A stretch of DNA of 64,000 nucleotides from Pedobacter duraquae. GTDB lineage: Bacteria > Bacteroidota > Bacteroidia > Sphingobacteriales > Sphingobacteriaceae. Position 1 is the first letter of the stretch; each line of letters begins with the position of its first letter. Below are positions 56,571 through 64,000 of the stretch, one piece after another. A model generated the notes under the pieces. It had not been told where the DNA came from and did no database searches. It was given only the letters and a program-made list of their open reading frames with translations. Made by a program: the position numbers and the translations under genes. Where the stretch lies: NCBI RefSeq assembly GCF_004362245.1, contig NZ_SNWM01000002.1:186001-250000 (forward strand). The letters are read 5' to 3'.

Positions 56571-56699
56571 TCCTACCCTGCTCATGTTCTAACTGACGAC
56601 CATGGCAATCTAGTGTCCAATAACTTATTACGCATTGGCGATGCTGGGGTAAAGAAATTGTCAGAGCAGATCTTAGAATTTATAAAAAATAAGACCTGA
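56571..56699 (+). pseudogene. C-terminal remnant of an unidentified protein
   Basis: After an in-frame stop at 56568 the frame reads SYPAHVLTDDHGNLVSNNLL, then RIGDAGVKKLSEQILEFIK, to TGA at 56697. The amphipathic helical ending looks like a genuine protein C-terminus. I do not recognise the family. The stretch 56428-56797 otherwise holds only the tRNA fragment and the next gene's promoter. Confidence 0.35.
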
Positions 56700-56770
56700 T
56701 ATTATCAACCTCGATGGTCATTTACAAGTATTTTGAAATTTGTAGATTTACCTTTTTTAAATTTAATTTG

Positions 56771-56778
56771 TAAATTTG
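56771..56778 (+). promoter_or_regulatory. -7 promoter box TAAATTTG
   Basis: Exact TAnnTTTG match 19 bases before the histidine kinase start at 56798. Confidence 0.5.
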
Positions 56779-56797
56779 GTGTAACCCAAAAACCTGG

Positions 56798-57607
56798 ATG
56801 AACGCCTTGAAAGTACTCCCTTACTTACTACTTTTTCTGCTTTTACTCATTGGCTGCGATACGAAATCTCCGGATTTAGGGAAGGAACTGTACCAGCAAA
56901 TGAAATACAATGGCTTTCCTTTTTTAGTATTCGGTATCATTTGCGTATCTTCCTACATCTATTTCCTTAAACAAAAAAGGACGCAATTTAATAAACGCAA
57001 CAAACAGGTTAGCTGGTTCACAGAAAAACTATTCGAAAATTCAGAAAAGGAACGTAAAAGAATTGCTGCCGACCTCCATGATGGGGTTACCCACGAATTA
57101 CTAGCACTTAAATCGGGCTTGCAGGACAAGCCTGAGCTGAAAATACAAGTCGACCGCATCATCAATGAAATCCGCAGCGTTTGCCGTGATTTACATCCCG
57201 TCTTATTCAAAAAAGTTGGTCTGCTGCTTAGTCTCGAACAGATGACCGAAAGGATGATACATGTTCACGGCTTGCAGTTGATCATAGATTCCGATTATGG
57301 GGAAAGCCTTCCAACAGGTGTAGAACTTCAGATCTACAGGATTTTACAGGAAGCGCTATCCAATACCATCAAATATGCAGACGCCCTCCATGCAAGAATC
57401 GAAATAAAAGAACACCCAAATAAGTTATCTGTCCTAATCGAAGATGACGGCAAGGGATTTAATGTTGAACACCAATTACAACAGGGAGATGCGTTTGGCC
57501 TACATAATATCCTCGAAAGAAGCAAAGTCTGCGGCGGAGAAGCCAGAATAACTTCGTCACCAAAAGGAACAAAAATCAACATCCAAATCCCTAAAACGCA
57601 TGGTTAG
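56798..57607 (+). CDS. NarX/DesK-type sensor histidine kinase with lipobox-like N-terminus
   Basis: 269 residues. N-terminal hydrophobic segment ending in LLLIGC (lipobox-like, residues 5-20), a short periplasmic loop of about 20 residues, one more span (FLVFGIICVSSYIYFL), then a HisKA_3 H-box (ERKRIAADLHDGVTHELLAL) and HATPase with EDDGKGF and FGLHNILERSKVCGG. No sensor domain is present, so the signal must come from the membrane or a partner. Overlaps the response-regulator gene by 8 bases. Confidence 0.9.
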   Translation: MNALKVLPYLLLFLLLLIGCDTKSPDLGKELYQQMKYNGFPFLVFGIICVSSYIYFLKQKRTQFNKRNKQVSWFTEKLFENSEKERKRIAADLHDGVTHELLALKSGLQDKPELKIQVDRIINEIRSVCRDLHPVLFKKVGLLLSLEQMTERMIHVHGLQLIIDSDYGESLPTGVELQIYRILQEALSNTIKYADALHARIEIKEHPNKLSVLIEDDGKGFNVEHQLQQGDAFGLHNILERSKVCGGEARITSSPKGTKINIQIPKTHG

Positions 57608-58226
57608 ATTGTTGGTAGCAGATGATCATCCCCTTACCCTTCAGGGTACCAAAGCCTATGTAGAACTCCTGGGCTATAAGGTAATTGGAACCTGCGCAAA
57701 TGGTCTTGTAGCGTTCAACTTGATACAGCAGTTAAAGCCCGACATAGCCATTCTCGACATCAATATGCCGGGAATAGATGGAGTTGACATCTTAGAAAAG
57801 CTGCATCAGCAGCAAGCACACACCCGGGTAATCCTACTTACAATGCACCGCGAGGCGGCTATATACAAACGTGCCTTGAAATATAAGTTGTCCGGATACC
57901 TGCTAAAGGAACATGCCGACACAGAATTGGCCGACTGCATCCGGGCGGTATCCAGTGGTTTACACTACAAAAGCAAGTACCTCGACGAAAGCTACGTCAC
58001 CAACATCACCGATGTCTCGGCTATCAGCGACGAGCGCTTTTCACTGATCGAGCGCAGGATTATTGCCCTTGTAGCCGGACAAAAAACGAGTAAGCAAATT
58101 GGCGAATCACTTTTCCTGGCCGAAAAAACAGTAGAAGGGCACCGCAGCCGCATCATCAACAAACTGCGCTTGCCCAAAGAAAAAAACGCCCTGTTGAAAT
58201 GGGCCCTCAGAAATATAAGGCCTTAA
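57600..58226 (+). CDS. NarL/FixJ-type response regulator
   Basis: 208 residues. Receiver domain (acidic DDH at 7-9, phospho-acceptor in AILDINMPG, Lys in LLKEHAD) and C-terminal LuxR-type HTH (RIIALVAGQKTSKQIGESLF, AEKTVEGHRSRIINKL). Translationally coupled to the kinase upstream. Targets unknown; the divergent or downstream surface-protein operon is a possibility only by position. Confidence 0.92.
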   Translation: MVRLLVADDHPLTLQGTKAYVELLGYKVIGTCANGLVAFNLIQQLKPDIAILDINMPGIDGVDILEKLHQQQAHTRVILLTMHREAAIYKRALKYKLSGYLLKEHADTELADCIRAVSSGLHYKSKYLDESYVTNITDVSAISDERFSLIERRIIALVAGQKTSKQIGESLFLAEKTVEGHRSRIINKLRLPKEKNALLKWALRNIRP

Positions 58227-58372
58227 ATAGTTGCTTTCAATATCTCGAAAATTACTTTCGGAGGTTTAGACAACAAAGCGAATGGCATGCTGTTGTGCTT
58301 AGCATTTACCTCATATCCAGAAACAGCATAATGGACTATCTCCCCATTTTAGATTTTTTTATATAAAATTGA

Positions 58373-60220
58373 TCAATTCAACTTGATGATGCTAAGGTAG
58401 CTACTTCCGTCTGTACTAAAATCGACTTGTGCCGTGGCACTGTTTGAACTCGCATTCCCCCTGTAAAAAACTTTAACAACATCACCGGGCAACAAAGGGA
58501 TCGTGACATCCAGAGTACCCCTTGCGTAAGATTTGTTTTGCTCTATAGTAGAAGTACTCGCTGAAGTCTCGTCTGTACCGTTCCCAGTTAGCAGAGCAGA
58601 GTAACCAGATCCCGCCCCGTAATAGTATCGAACGGTTGATCCACTGGTAACCTGTATTTCAGGATATGGAATATAGCTGGTAAAAGAACCTATATTAGTT
58701 ACGATCATAGCAAGATTGATGTTGTAGAGCCCTTCCATATCTGAAGGTACCGTATAGGTGTTGTTGTTTACCCAGGCAGCCTGACTCGCGCCGCTCACTT
58801 TATTATTGTAATTGAATGTATATCTGCTATAGGCGAAAGGCCTTTTTAATTGAGATTGAGTGCTTGTAGCGAACAATTGCAGGATCGCGCCTCCTGATGA
58901 AGGAGTAGCCCAAGCGCCATCACCACGCAAATATGTAGATTGACCGGCCTGACCACTGGCAGAAATTTTTTGAGTGGTAACCGAAGCGTCTGCAATTTTT
59001 GTAGTAGTTACCGCATTAGCAGCAATGGTGGTGACGGCATTGCTGCTAATCGTTACATCTCCAGTTGCTGTAGCAGGATTTTGTGCCGCAAAGGGAGCTA
59101 CTGCAGCCGTAAGATAAATTTGTCCCCCCGTAGTACCATTGGGAAGAGCTGATCCGGCATCTCCTTTATCACCTTTTGCACCTGCTTCACCTGTGTCTCC
59201 TTTATCTCCCTTATCACCTTTTGCGCCAGTTGCTCCTGTAGCACCAACAGTCCCAGGCAAACCAGTTGCACCTGCTGCACCCGTATCTCCTTTATCGCCC
59301 TTATCACCTTTTGCCCCCGCTGCTCCTGTGGCACCAGTAGCACCAGGCAAACCAGCTGCACCCGTATCACCTTTGTCGCCCTTGTCACCTTTTGCCCCCG
59401 CTGCTCCCGTAGCACCAGCCGCACCAGTCAAACCAGTTGCACCTGCTGCACCCGTATCTCCTTTATCGCCCTTATCACCCTTTGCCCCGGTTGCTCCTGT
59501 AGCACCAGCAGCGCCCGGCAAACCAGATGCACCCTGCAAACCAGTTGCGCCTGCAGCACCTGTATCTCCTTTATCTCCTTTATCACCTTTTGCTCCGGTA
59601 GCACCAGCAGCGCCCGGCACACCAACAGCCCCAGGCAAACCAGTTGCGCCTGTAGCACCCGTATCTCCTTTATCGCCCTTATCACCTTTTGCTCCGGTAG
59701 CACCAGCAGCGCCCGGCAAACCAGATGCACCCTGCAAACCAGTGGCGCCTGTATCACCTTTATCGCCCTTCGATCCAGTATCTCCTTTAGGACCAGGAGT
59801 AGAACTTCCCGAGGTTTCGGCGTATAAAGCATAAGGCACACTCATTAATTGAGAAACACCCACAATATCGTAGCTGCTACCACCATTCGGATCAGTTTCT
59901 GTTTTGATAAAATATGTACCGTTGCCCCAGTTGATTGCTGAAAAAGTACCGAGAACAGGTGTACCAGAGCCTATTTCTAAACTGATTAGACCGTTAGCAT
60001 TCGATGTTGGCGTTTGTGTTTCGGTGTAAACGGCGTTGCCATTTGCAGAACCCTGCAGGATACTTATTCTTGTACCAACTCGCTGGCTAACCACTAGCTT
60101 ATTGTTGTTATTGCGGATAACTGCCTGGTAGCTAATTTTCTTTGGTGCCTGAGCATAAAGGCCTGTGCTGACCAGGAAAAATAACAATAAGCAAAAAATA
60201 GGTTTGTAAAAGTTTATCAT
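58373..60220 (-). CDS. Collagen-like repeat surface protein
   Basis: 615 residues. Signal peptide ([16 protein letters not shown]), an N-terminal beta-sandwich-like domain common in Bacteroidota surface proteins ([17 protein letters not shown] to [11 protein letters not shown]), 71 uninterrupted Gly-X-Y triplets (residues 143-355) rich in GDK and GDT, and a C-terminal trimeric-looking beta domain of about 170 residues resembling C1q/TNF folds ([20 protein letters not shown]). The triplets should form a triple helix, making a trimeric fibrous adhesin. Third gene of an operon with PorP/SprF and a type-B sorting protein, 40 bases downstream. Confidence 0.88.
   Translation of the reverse strand: MINFYKPIFCLLLFFLVSTGLYAQAPKKISYQAVIRNNNNKLVVSQRVGTRISILQGSANGNAVYTETQTPTSNANGLISLEIGSGTPVLGTFSAINWGNGTYFIKTETDPNGGSSYDIVGVSQLMSVPYALYAETSGSSTPGPKGDTGSKGDKGDTGATGLQGASGLPGAAGATGAKGDKGDKGDTGATGATGLPGAVGVPGAAGATGAKGDKGDKGDTGAAGATGLQGASGLPGAAGATGATGAKGDKGDKGDTGAAGATGLTGAAGATGAAGAKGDKGDKGDTGAAGLPGATGATGAAGAKGDKGDKGDTGAAGATGLPGTVGATGATGAKGDKGDKGDTGEAGAKGDKGDAGSALPNGTTGGQIYLTAAVAPFAAQNPATATGDVTISSNAVTTIAANAVTTTKIADASVTTQKISASGQAGQSTYLRGDGAWATPSSGGAILQLFATSTQSQLKRPFAYSRYTFNYNNKVSGASQAAWVNNNTYTVPSDMEGLYNINLAMIVTNIGSFTSYIPYPEIQVTSGSTVRYYYGAGSGYSALLTGNGTDETSASTSTIEQNKSYARGTLDVTIPLLPGDVVKVFYRGNASSNSATAQVDFSTDGSSYLSIIKLN
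59156..59794 (-). repeat. Minisatellite encoding collagen Gly-X-Y triplets
   Basis: 639 bases in which a unit of 27 to 36 bases-times-three (9 to 12 triplets) recurs about seven times, each ending with the codons for [12 protein letters not shown]. Units differ by whole triplets, so changes in copy number keep the frame. GC content is visibly higher than in the flanks. Confidence 0.85.
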
Positions 60221-60260
60221 AATTGTGCTATTGAGACGTATTTCTTTATTGATTATCTAT

Positions 60261-61139
60261 TTACAAGCGATACCTGAGCCCAACCTCAAATTCGCCGTTG
60301 GTATAACTTCTTAATGCAGCCGTATTGGTGGTGTACTGAGCAAGAATTGACAAAGATTTAGCGTAGGTAGCCCCTATGCCGAAGGTGAAGTTGCCTGTGC
60401 TGTGGTATACAGAACTCGCCGTCAGCTTGTCGGAAGCAAAACTGAGGTTAAGGGCAAGATCAACAATATCACCAAAATTCTCGAGCCCCCTGTAAACCAG
60501 GCGAGGCTCGATGCCGCTAAAAGACTCACCATTACTCAAAAACTTATAAGATACCGACGCCAGAAACGTATTGCGGTTAATTACCCGGCGCAATTCGTCC
60601 CTCTTAAAAAACCTTCTTAAATTCGGCATCACACCTTCTATTGTCAGGTGATCTTTGCGAAGGGCAAGTCCTAAATCGCCATCAAAATAAGCGCGCTGTT
60701 GATTAAAATCGTAGAGAACTTGATCTTCAGCATCTGCATTTACCCGGTCAAAATCTATACTTTGATTCATCAGACCCGCCGATAAGCCAAAATCTAAATA
60801 GTTTTCGCTTGCATTGAGCGGGACGTGGTAAGCATAAGTAATTTTTGTTTGCGTCTGCTGGATAACACCGGCCTTATCGCTGTAAAAACTTAGACCCAAG
60901 CCCACGCGTTTATTGGCCGAACCGTAGGTAGCCGTCGCCGCCGAAAGCGTGGGTGCATCTTCAATCTTGCCCCACTGTGCCTTATAACTGCCATTAAATT
61001 CAACTCCAGCATCAGTTCCTGCCATTGCCGGATTGGCTAAGTAGCGGTTCTGAAAATACATACTCCCCAGGGTATTCAATTGTGCGTAGGATAGGCTCTG
61101 CATCAGCACGAGAAAAACCAATAAGCTTAATTTTTTCAT
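60261..61139 (-). CDS. PorP/SprF-family type IX secretion outer membrane protein
   Basis: 292 residues with signal peptide (LVFLVLMQSLSYAQ). Starts with the family block MYFQNRYLANPAMAGTDAG and continues as an alternating beta-barrel (GLGLSFYSDKAGVIQQTQ, DFGLSAGLMNQS), ending FEVGLRYRL. Members anchor type-B cargo of the type IX secretion system at the outer membrane. It lies 5 bases downstream of a gene with just such a C-terminal domain. Confidence 0.92.
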   Translation of the reverse strand: MKKLSLLVFLVLMQSLSYAQLNTLGSMYFQNRYLANPAMAGTDAGVEFNGSYKAQWGKIEDAPTLSAATATYGSANKRVGLGLSFYSDKAGVIQQTQTKITYAYHVPLNASENYLDFGLSAGLMNQSIDFDRVNADAEDQVLYDFNQQRAYFDGDLGLALRKDHLTIEGVMPNLRRFFKRDELRRVINRNTFLASVSYKFLSNGESFSGIEPRLVYRGLENFGDIVDLALNLSFASDKLTASSVYHSTGNFTFGIGATYAKSLSILAQYTTNTAALRSYTNGEFEVGLRYRL

Positions 61140-61144
61140 GATGA

Positions 61145-61642
61145 TTAATTTTTCCGGTATAAGATGTTCAATGCACCTTTTAAAGGCGCAATACCATTCC
61201 CGTATTCGATCACATAAAAGTACACCCCTTCTGCCAGCGGAGTGCCATTATAAGTACCATTCCAGGTATTTTTGTAGCTTTTTTCGTTAAATACTTGCCT
61301 TCCGGAACGATCGTAAACCGACACAGTGTTATTGGGATAGTCATCTATATTTTTAATGACCCATGCGTCATTTTTGCCATCTCCATTTGGAGAGAGCACA
61401 TTAAGCACGTATTGCTTTAGATTAAGGCTACTAAAGGCTTCAGTATATGTTTGTTGCACACCCGCTCCCACCGAAGTGCTGCCCGCCGATAGCACCGTAT
61501 AAAAAACCTGTCCAATAGAATAGCTGCTTGTGCCTCCACTGCCTACAGCATCGCCACCAGCGGTGACAGTGTTCTGTTGTGCATGGACGCTACCACCTAT
61601 AAGAAGAGCGATAAATAAGAGGCGCATAGATTTTGATTGCAT
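61145..61642 (-). CDS. Short exported protein with type-B (CHU_C/gliding-associated) C-terminal sorting domain
   Basis: 165 residues from ATG 61642 (alternative Met at 61627). Signal peptide (LLFIALLIGGSVHAQ), a short Gly/Ser-rich segment (VTAGGDAVGSGGTSSYSIGQ) and a complete CHU_C domain with LSPNGDGKNDAWVIKNID, YDRSGRQVF, WNGTYNGTPLAEGVYFYVI. The sorting domain makes up more than half of the protein, so there is hardly room for a functional domain. First gene of the operon. Confidence 0.88.
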   Translation of the reverse strand: MQSKSMRLLFIALLIGGSVHAQQNTVTAGGDAVGSGGTSSYSIGQVFYTVLSAGSTSVGAGVQQTYTEAFSSLNLKQYVLNVLSPNGDGKNDAWVIKNIDDYPNNTVSVYDRSGRQVFNEKSYKNTWNGTYNGTPLAEGVYFYVIEYGNGIAPLKGALNILYRKN

Positions 61643-61776
61643 GAGAGCGAAAAAGTTTAGTTTTCCCAAATTTGCAAAAAATCAGCTTTGGCCGAATCAA
61701 GGGTTAACCCTTAATCTTTATATCCATTACTGCTGCACATTTCTGATCCTTTTCCGATGTTTCAGATCACACGGGC

Positions 61777-63162
61777 TTAATCTTTAAGTATCAGCTTAAT
61801 GGCCCTATCCCACTTCTGGTATATTTCAATCGGCCTTGGATAAGCGGGAATATCGAATTCCCAGGGGATCAAAACTTCGATATCATTTCTGTTTGCCAGC
61901 TCAGGTATCCACTTCCGGATAAATTCCTGAGCCTTGTACTTATTGGACTGGTTCACAGGGTTGGTGTACCAGATCTCGAATGCCTGCATATGCCAGTTCA
62001 TCCAATTAGAGCTCACATCATAGTCAATCAATTTCGCTTCAAAATAGGCTGCTCCCCAGGTCCAGTCTATCTTTAAATCATGTGTAAGGTAGCTTGCACA
62101 GTTTACCCGGCCCCGGTTACTCATATAGCCAGTTTCATTTAGCTGTCGCATGTGGGCATCTACAAAGGGAATTCCCGTACAACCTGAGCACCATTTTTCA
62201 AACTTCGAGGGGTCGTTTTCCCAATCAATGTCCTTGTTTTTATAACCTTTGGTCTTAAATATAGCGGTTCCAAACCGCATGCCTTTAAATGTAAAATAAT
62301 CCCTCCATACCAATTCAAAAATCAGCCACCAAGTACTCTGGTTTTTCTTGACCTTTGATTCGTAGTTTTTTACCTTTTCATAGATTTCACGAGCGGAAAT
62401 ACACCCCAAAGCCAAATAGGGTGAAAGCTTTGAACTATAGTCCAGGCCATCTGATTTATTTCTGCTCCATCTGTATCCTGTAAGCAGTTCGGATTTAAAC
62501 GTATAATACTGTAGTCTTTCCAATGCGGCATCTTCGCCACCCCTCACAAATAGTTTTGAGTTTTTATATTCATCTTCGTTAAACCCATAAAGCTTATATG
62601 AAGGAAATCTTTTGGTTTTTACATCAGCGACAGCATTGAATTTGAAAGGTCGGCTAAAAGTTTCCCTTGGCTTGGCCTTACGGCCGGCAGTAATTCTATA
62701 AGCTTTGCTTGTTAGTGGAATTTCAGAAATCTTAAAGGGTATATCATCTTTATGGTAAAGCGTTTTGCCCCAAAAAAAATGAAATTCCACTGCTGGCAGG
62801 GCCTTGATCAACGTATTAACTAAACTTATTTCATAAGGTGCATATTCCTCTTCAGCATAGATGTCCGTTATCCCATATTTTTCAACCAGTTCAGGCAAGG
62901 TAACCATTGCTGAATTTTCGCCAACAACTAAATGTCCTCCAAGACATTCCAGGTTCGTTTTTAAATTGAGCACAGACTGATGCATGAATTTAAATCGAAC
63001 GACATCTTTCTTCCTGAAGCCGAGCCCTGACTGCTCATAATCACTTTTTTCAATACAATAACAAAAAACCAACTCGCTACATTCCTCATGAGCCTTTACT
63101 AAGACTTCATTATCGTGCAGCCTCAAATCATTCTTGAACCAAACCAAACCCCGTCTCTTCAT
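61777..63162 (-). CDS. Cryptochrome/photolyase, DASH-type
   Basis: 461 residues. N-terminal Rossmann antenna domain (GLVWFKNDLRLHDNEVL) and C-terminal FAD-binding helical domain with SSKLSPYLALGCISAREIYE, FELVWRDYF, GYMSNRGRVNCASYL and LIDYDVSSNWMNW, the DASH-like version of the photolyase signature. Repairs pyrimidine dimers in single-stranded DNA or senses blue light. Cytoplasmic, monocistronic. Confidence 0.9.
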   Translation of the reverse strand: MKRRGLVWFKNDLRLHDNEVLVKAHEECSELVFCYCIEKSDYEQSGLGFRKKDVVRFKFMHQSVLNLKTNLECLGGHLVVGENSAMVTLPELVEKYGITDIYAEEEYAPYEISLVNTLIKALPAVEFHFFWGKTLYHKDDIPFKISEIPLTSKAYRITAGRKAKPRETFSRPFKFNAVADVKTKRFPSYKLYGFNEDEYKNSKLFVRGGEDAALERLQYYTFKSELLTGYRWSRNKSDGLDYSSKLSPYLALGCISAREIYEKVKNYESKVKKNQSTWWLIFELVWRDYFTFKGMRFGTAIFKTKGYKNKDIDWENDPSKFEKWCSGCTGIPFVDAHMRQLNETGYMSNRGRVNCASYLTHDLKIDWTWGAAYFEAKLIDYDVSSNWMNWHMQAFEIWYTNPVNQSNKYKAQEFIRKWIPELANRNDIEVLIPWEFDIPAYPRPIEIYQKWDRAIKLILKD

Positions 63163-63273
63163 TTTATAATGCCCTGTCTTTGGAGAGTATAAGTTATTAA
63201 TCCGCTAATGAGTTCAATTTTCTGTCGGCACTTGCTCCTTGCTTTGCCATAGCTGCAATTAGTCAATTTTAAT

Positions 63274-63483
63274 TTACATGTTATGTTCGGAAATAAGTTC
63301 TCCAATTTGCGCAACAAACCCCTCCTCTAAATCATCCATAGTTTTCCATTCGATGGCTAAATCACCTGGCTCGGGGTAAATTACCCCAATTTTTTCTTCA
63401 CCTTCGAAAATCCGGAATGTCCCGTTTTCTTGTGGTTCAATAGTATAATCCTTTTCAAGTAATTGAATGTTGAAATTTTCCAT
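63274..63483 (-). CDS. Small acidic conserved-looking protein
   Basis: 69 residues, strongly acidic, with beta-rich phrases (YTIEPQENGTFRIFEG, GVIYPEPGDLAIEWKT). No signal or membrane span. I do not recognise a named family. Good coding pattern and isolated position make it a likely real gene. Confidence 0.65.
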   Translation of the reverse strand: MENFNIQLLEKDYTIEPQENGTFRIFEGEEKIGVIYPEPGDLAIEWKTMDDLEEGFVAQIGELISEHNM

Positions 63484-63786
63484 AGTTATATTTTCACAGA
63501 TAACGCATGGTTGATCTTATTGTTTAATTTTTACTTTATCATCAAATGCGAAGGCCAGTTCTTAAATAGTCGTATTTCCAGAAAACACTATGATATGTCT
63601 AACGGTCTTATACGCCTAAAGCTTTACAGTTCGTCTGATACGGTTTCCCTTTACAGACCCTATGACAAGTAAAAACAGTAAAACCAAAAAATATGACACT
63701 AAATACGTCAAGTAAAACCAGTATAGGACATGGGTCTGTCCGTTCCTGAAATGAGTTTACATAAGAAAGTTTTTCAAATCAGAAAA
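63484..63786. other. Probable left end of an insertion sequence
   Basis: No convincing gene. Two imperfect direct repeats, CAAGTAAAAACAGTA (63666-63680) and CAAGTAAAACCAGTA (63709-63723), with TATGA/TACGT before them, and an inverted pair ACAGACCC (about 63653) / GGGTCTGT (about 63731) lie just before the transposase gene. They may be transposase-binding repeats; the exact boundary cannot be set without the other end. Confidence 0.35.
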
Positions 63787-64000
63787 ATGAGTATAAAAAA
63801 CGAACGCCCCAAGAAAGGCAAAGGAGGATCAACATCACCTCACACAGACAGCTTTAGAATTCAAGTGGCTCTTGAGTACATAGACGGACCTTACAGCTAT
63901 GCTCAGATTGGAAGAAAATACGGAGTGACAGAAGTTAGCGTCAGAACATTTGTATATTGGTACAAAAAGAACCATGTAACTGTTATGATTGAAGAACAGC
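63787..64000 (+). CDS. Transposase-type helix-turn-helix protein (OrfA-like), cut by the right edge
   Basis: 71 residues visible from ATG 63787: a basic Gly/Ser/Thr start (NERPKKGKGGSTSPHTDSF) and an HTH (RIQVALEYIDGPYSYAQIGR, KYGVTEVSVRTFVYWYKKNH). This is the DNA-binding module of IS3-like OrfA proteins or similar two-ORF transposases. An OrfB with DDE motif would be expected beyond the edge. Confidence 0.65.
   Translation, partial: MSIKNERPKKGKGGSTSPHTDSFRIQVALEYIDGPYSYAQIGRKYGVTEVSVRTFVYWYKKNHVTVMIEEQ

Noticed and set aside
59156..59794. Regular repeats that could suggest a CRISPR array
   Set aside because: Units are coding triplets without unique spacers, and no cas genes are present.
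59139..59834. Long plus-strand ORF rich in Pro/Ala/Ser opposite the collagen repeats
   Set aside because: It is the mirror image of Gly-X-Y codons on the other strand and has no start context or family; the collagen protein explains it.
63463..63672. Plus-strand 69-residue ORF
   Set aside because: Overlaps the start of the small acidic gene and the IS end repeats; composition looks random.

Overview
The window looks like a chromosomal segment of a Bacteroidota bacterium of the Sphingobacteriaceae type (Pedobacter/Mucilaginibacter-like; this is inference). The grounds are: promoters with a TAnnTTTG -7 box close to start codons, in the best cases with TTTG 19 bases upstream; TonB-dependent receptors; a PorP/SprF protein with a gliding-associated type-B C-terminal domain (type IX secretion); an NrtR-like Nudix regulator; a subclass A2-type class A beta-lactamase; and many SPI/SPII/Tat signal sequences ending in AQ or GC-type sites.

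Layout. 1-10.6 kb: housekeeping and accessory genes (thioredoxin-reductase-like flavoprotein cut by the left edge, PhnA-type protein, nitrilase, small hypotheticals, HTATIP2-like SDR, MOSC protein, a sensor kinase without ATPase domain, MFS transporter, Nudix regulator, class A beta-lactamase, TetR). 10.6-19.4 kb: ECF sigma factor, two exported esterases/hydrolases, an outer-membrane barrel protein, a GNAT-nitrilase fusion, an XRE regulator. 19.4-25.9 kb: a compact signalling cluster containing a CAP-domain histidine kinase, a response regulator fused to a thioredoxin-reductase-like flavoprotein, an HD hydrolase, a YitT/DUF2179 membrane protein, a receiver-adenylate cyclase, a stand-alone receiver and a UBP zinc finger. 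25.9-29.3 kb: exported asparaginase, GT-C glycosyltransferase, tRNA-Pro(UGG) with a clear promoter and terminator, and an ISL3-like transposase remnant.

29.2-56.4 kb is the most distinctive part. It holds two periplasmic molybdenum hydroxylase operons (Tat-exported large subunit, 2Fe-2S subunit, di-heme cytochrome c; one carries moaA), two zinc alcohol dehydrogenases, three aldo/keto reductases plus a remnant of a fourth, a lipoprotein flavodoxin, an exported carboxymuconolactone-decarboxylase-like protein, two cupins, an NTF2-like gene broken by a stop codon, lipases/esterases, a TonB receptor, a PQQ-type sugar dehydrogenase and three close AraC paralogues. Nine promoters in this region share one bipartite operator, CNGT-N6-GGTA-N7-CNGTAATNNRTAT, placed 36-37 bases (from the start of its second half) upstream of a -7-like box; a tenth copy lies reversed. 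I read this as a single AraC-controlled regulon for carbonyl/alcohol/aldehyde redox chemistry, much of it outside the cytoplasm.

56.4-64 kb: a decayed stretch with a tRNA-like fragment, a NarX/NarL-type two-component pair, a collagen-repeat surface protein in an operon with PorP/SprF and a type-B sorting-domain protein, a DASH-type photolyase, a small acidic protein, and the start of an insertion sequence cut by the right edge.
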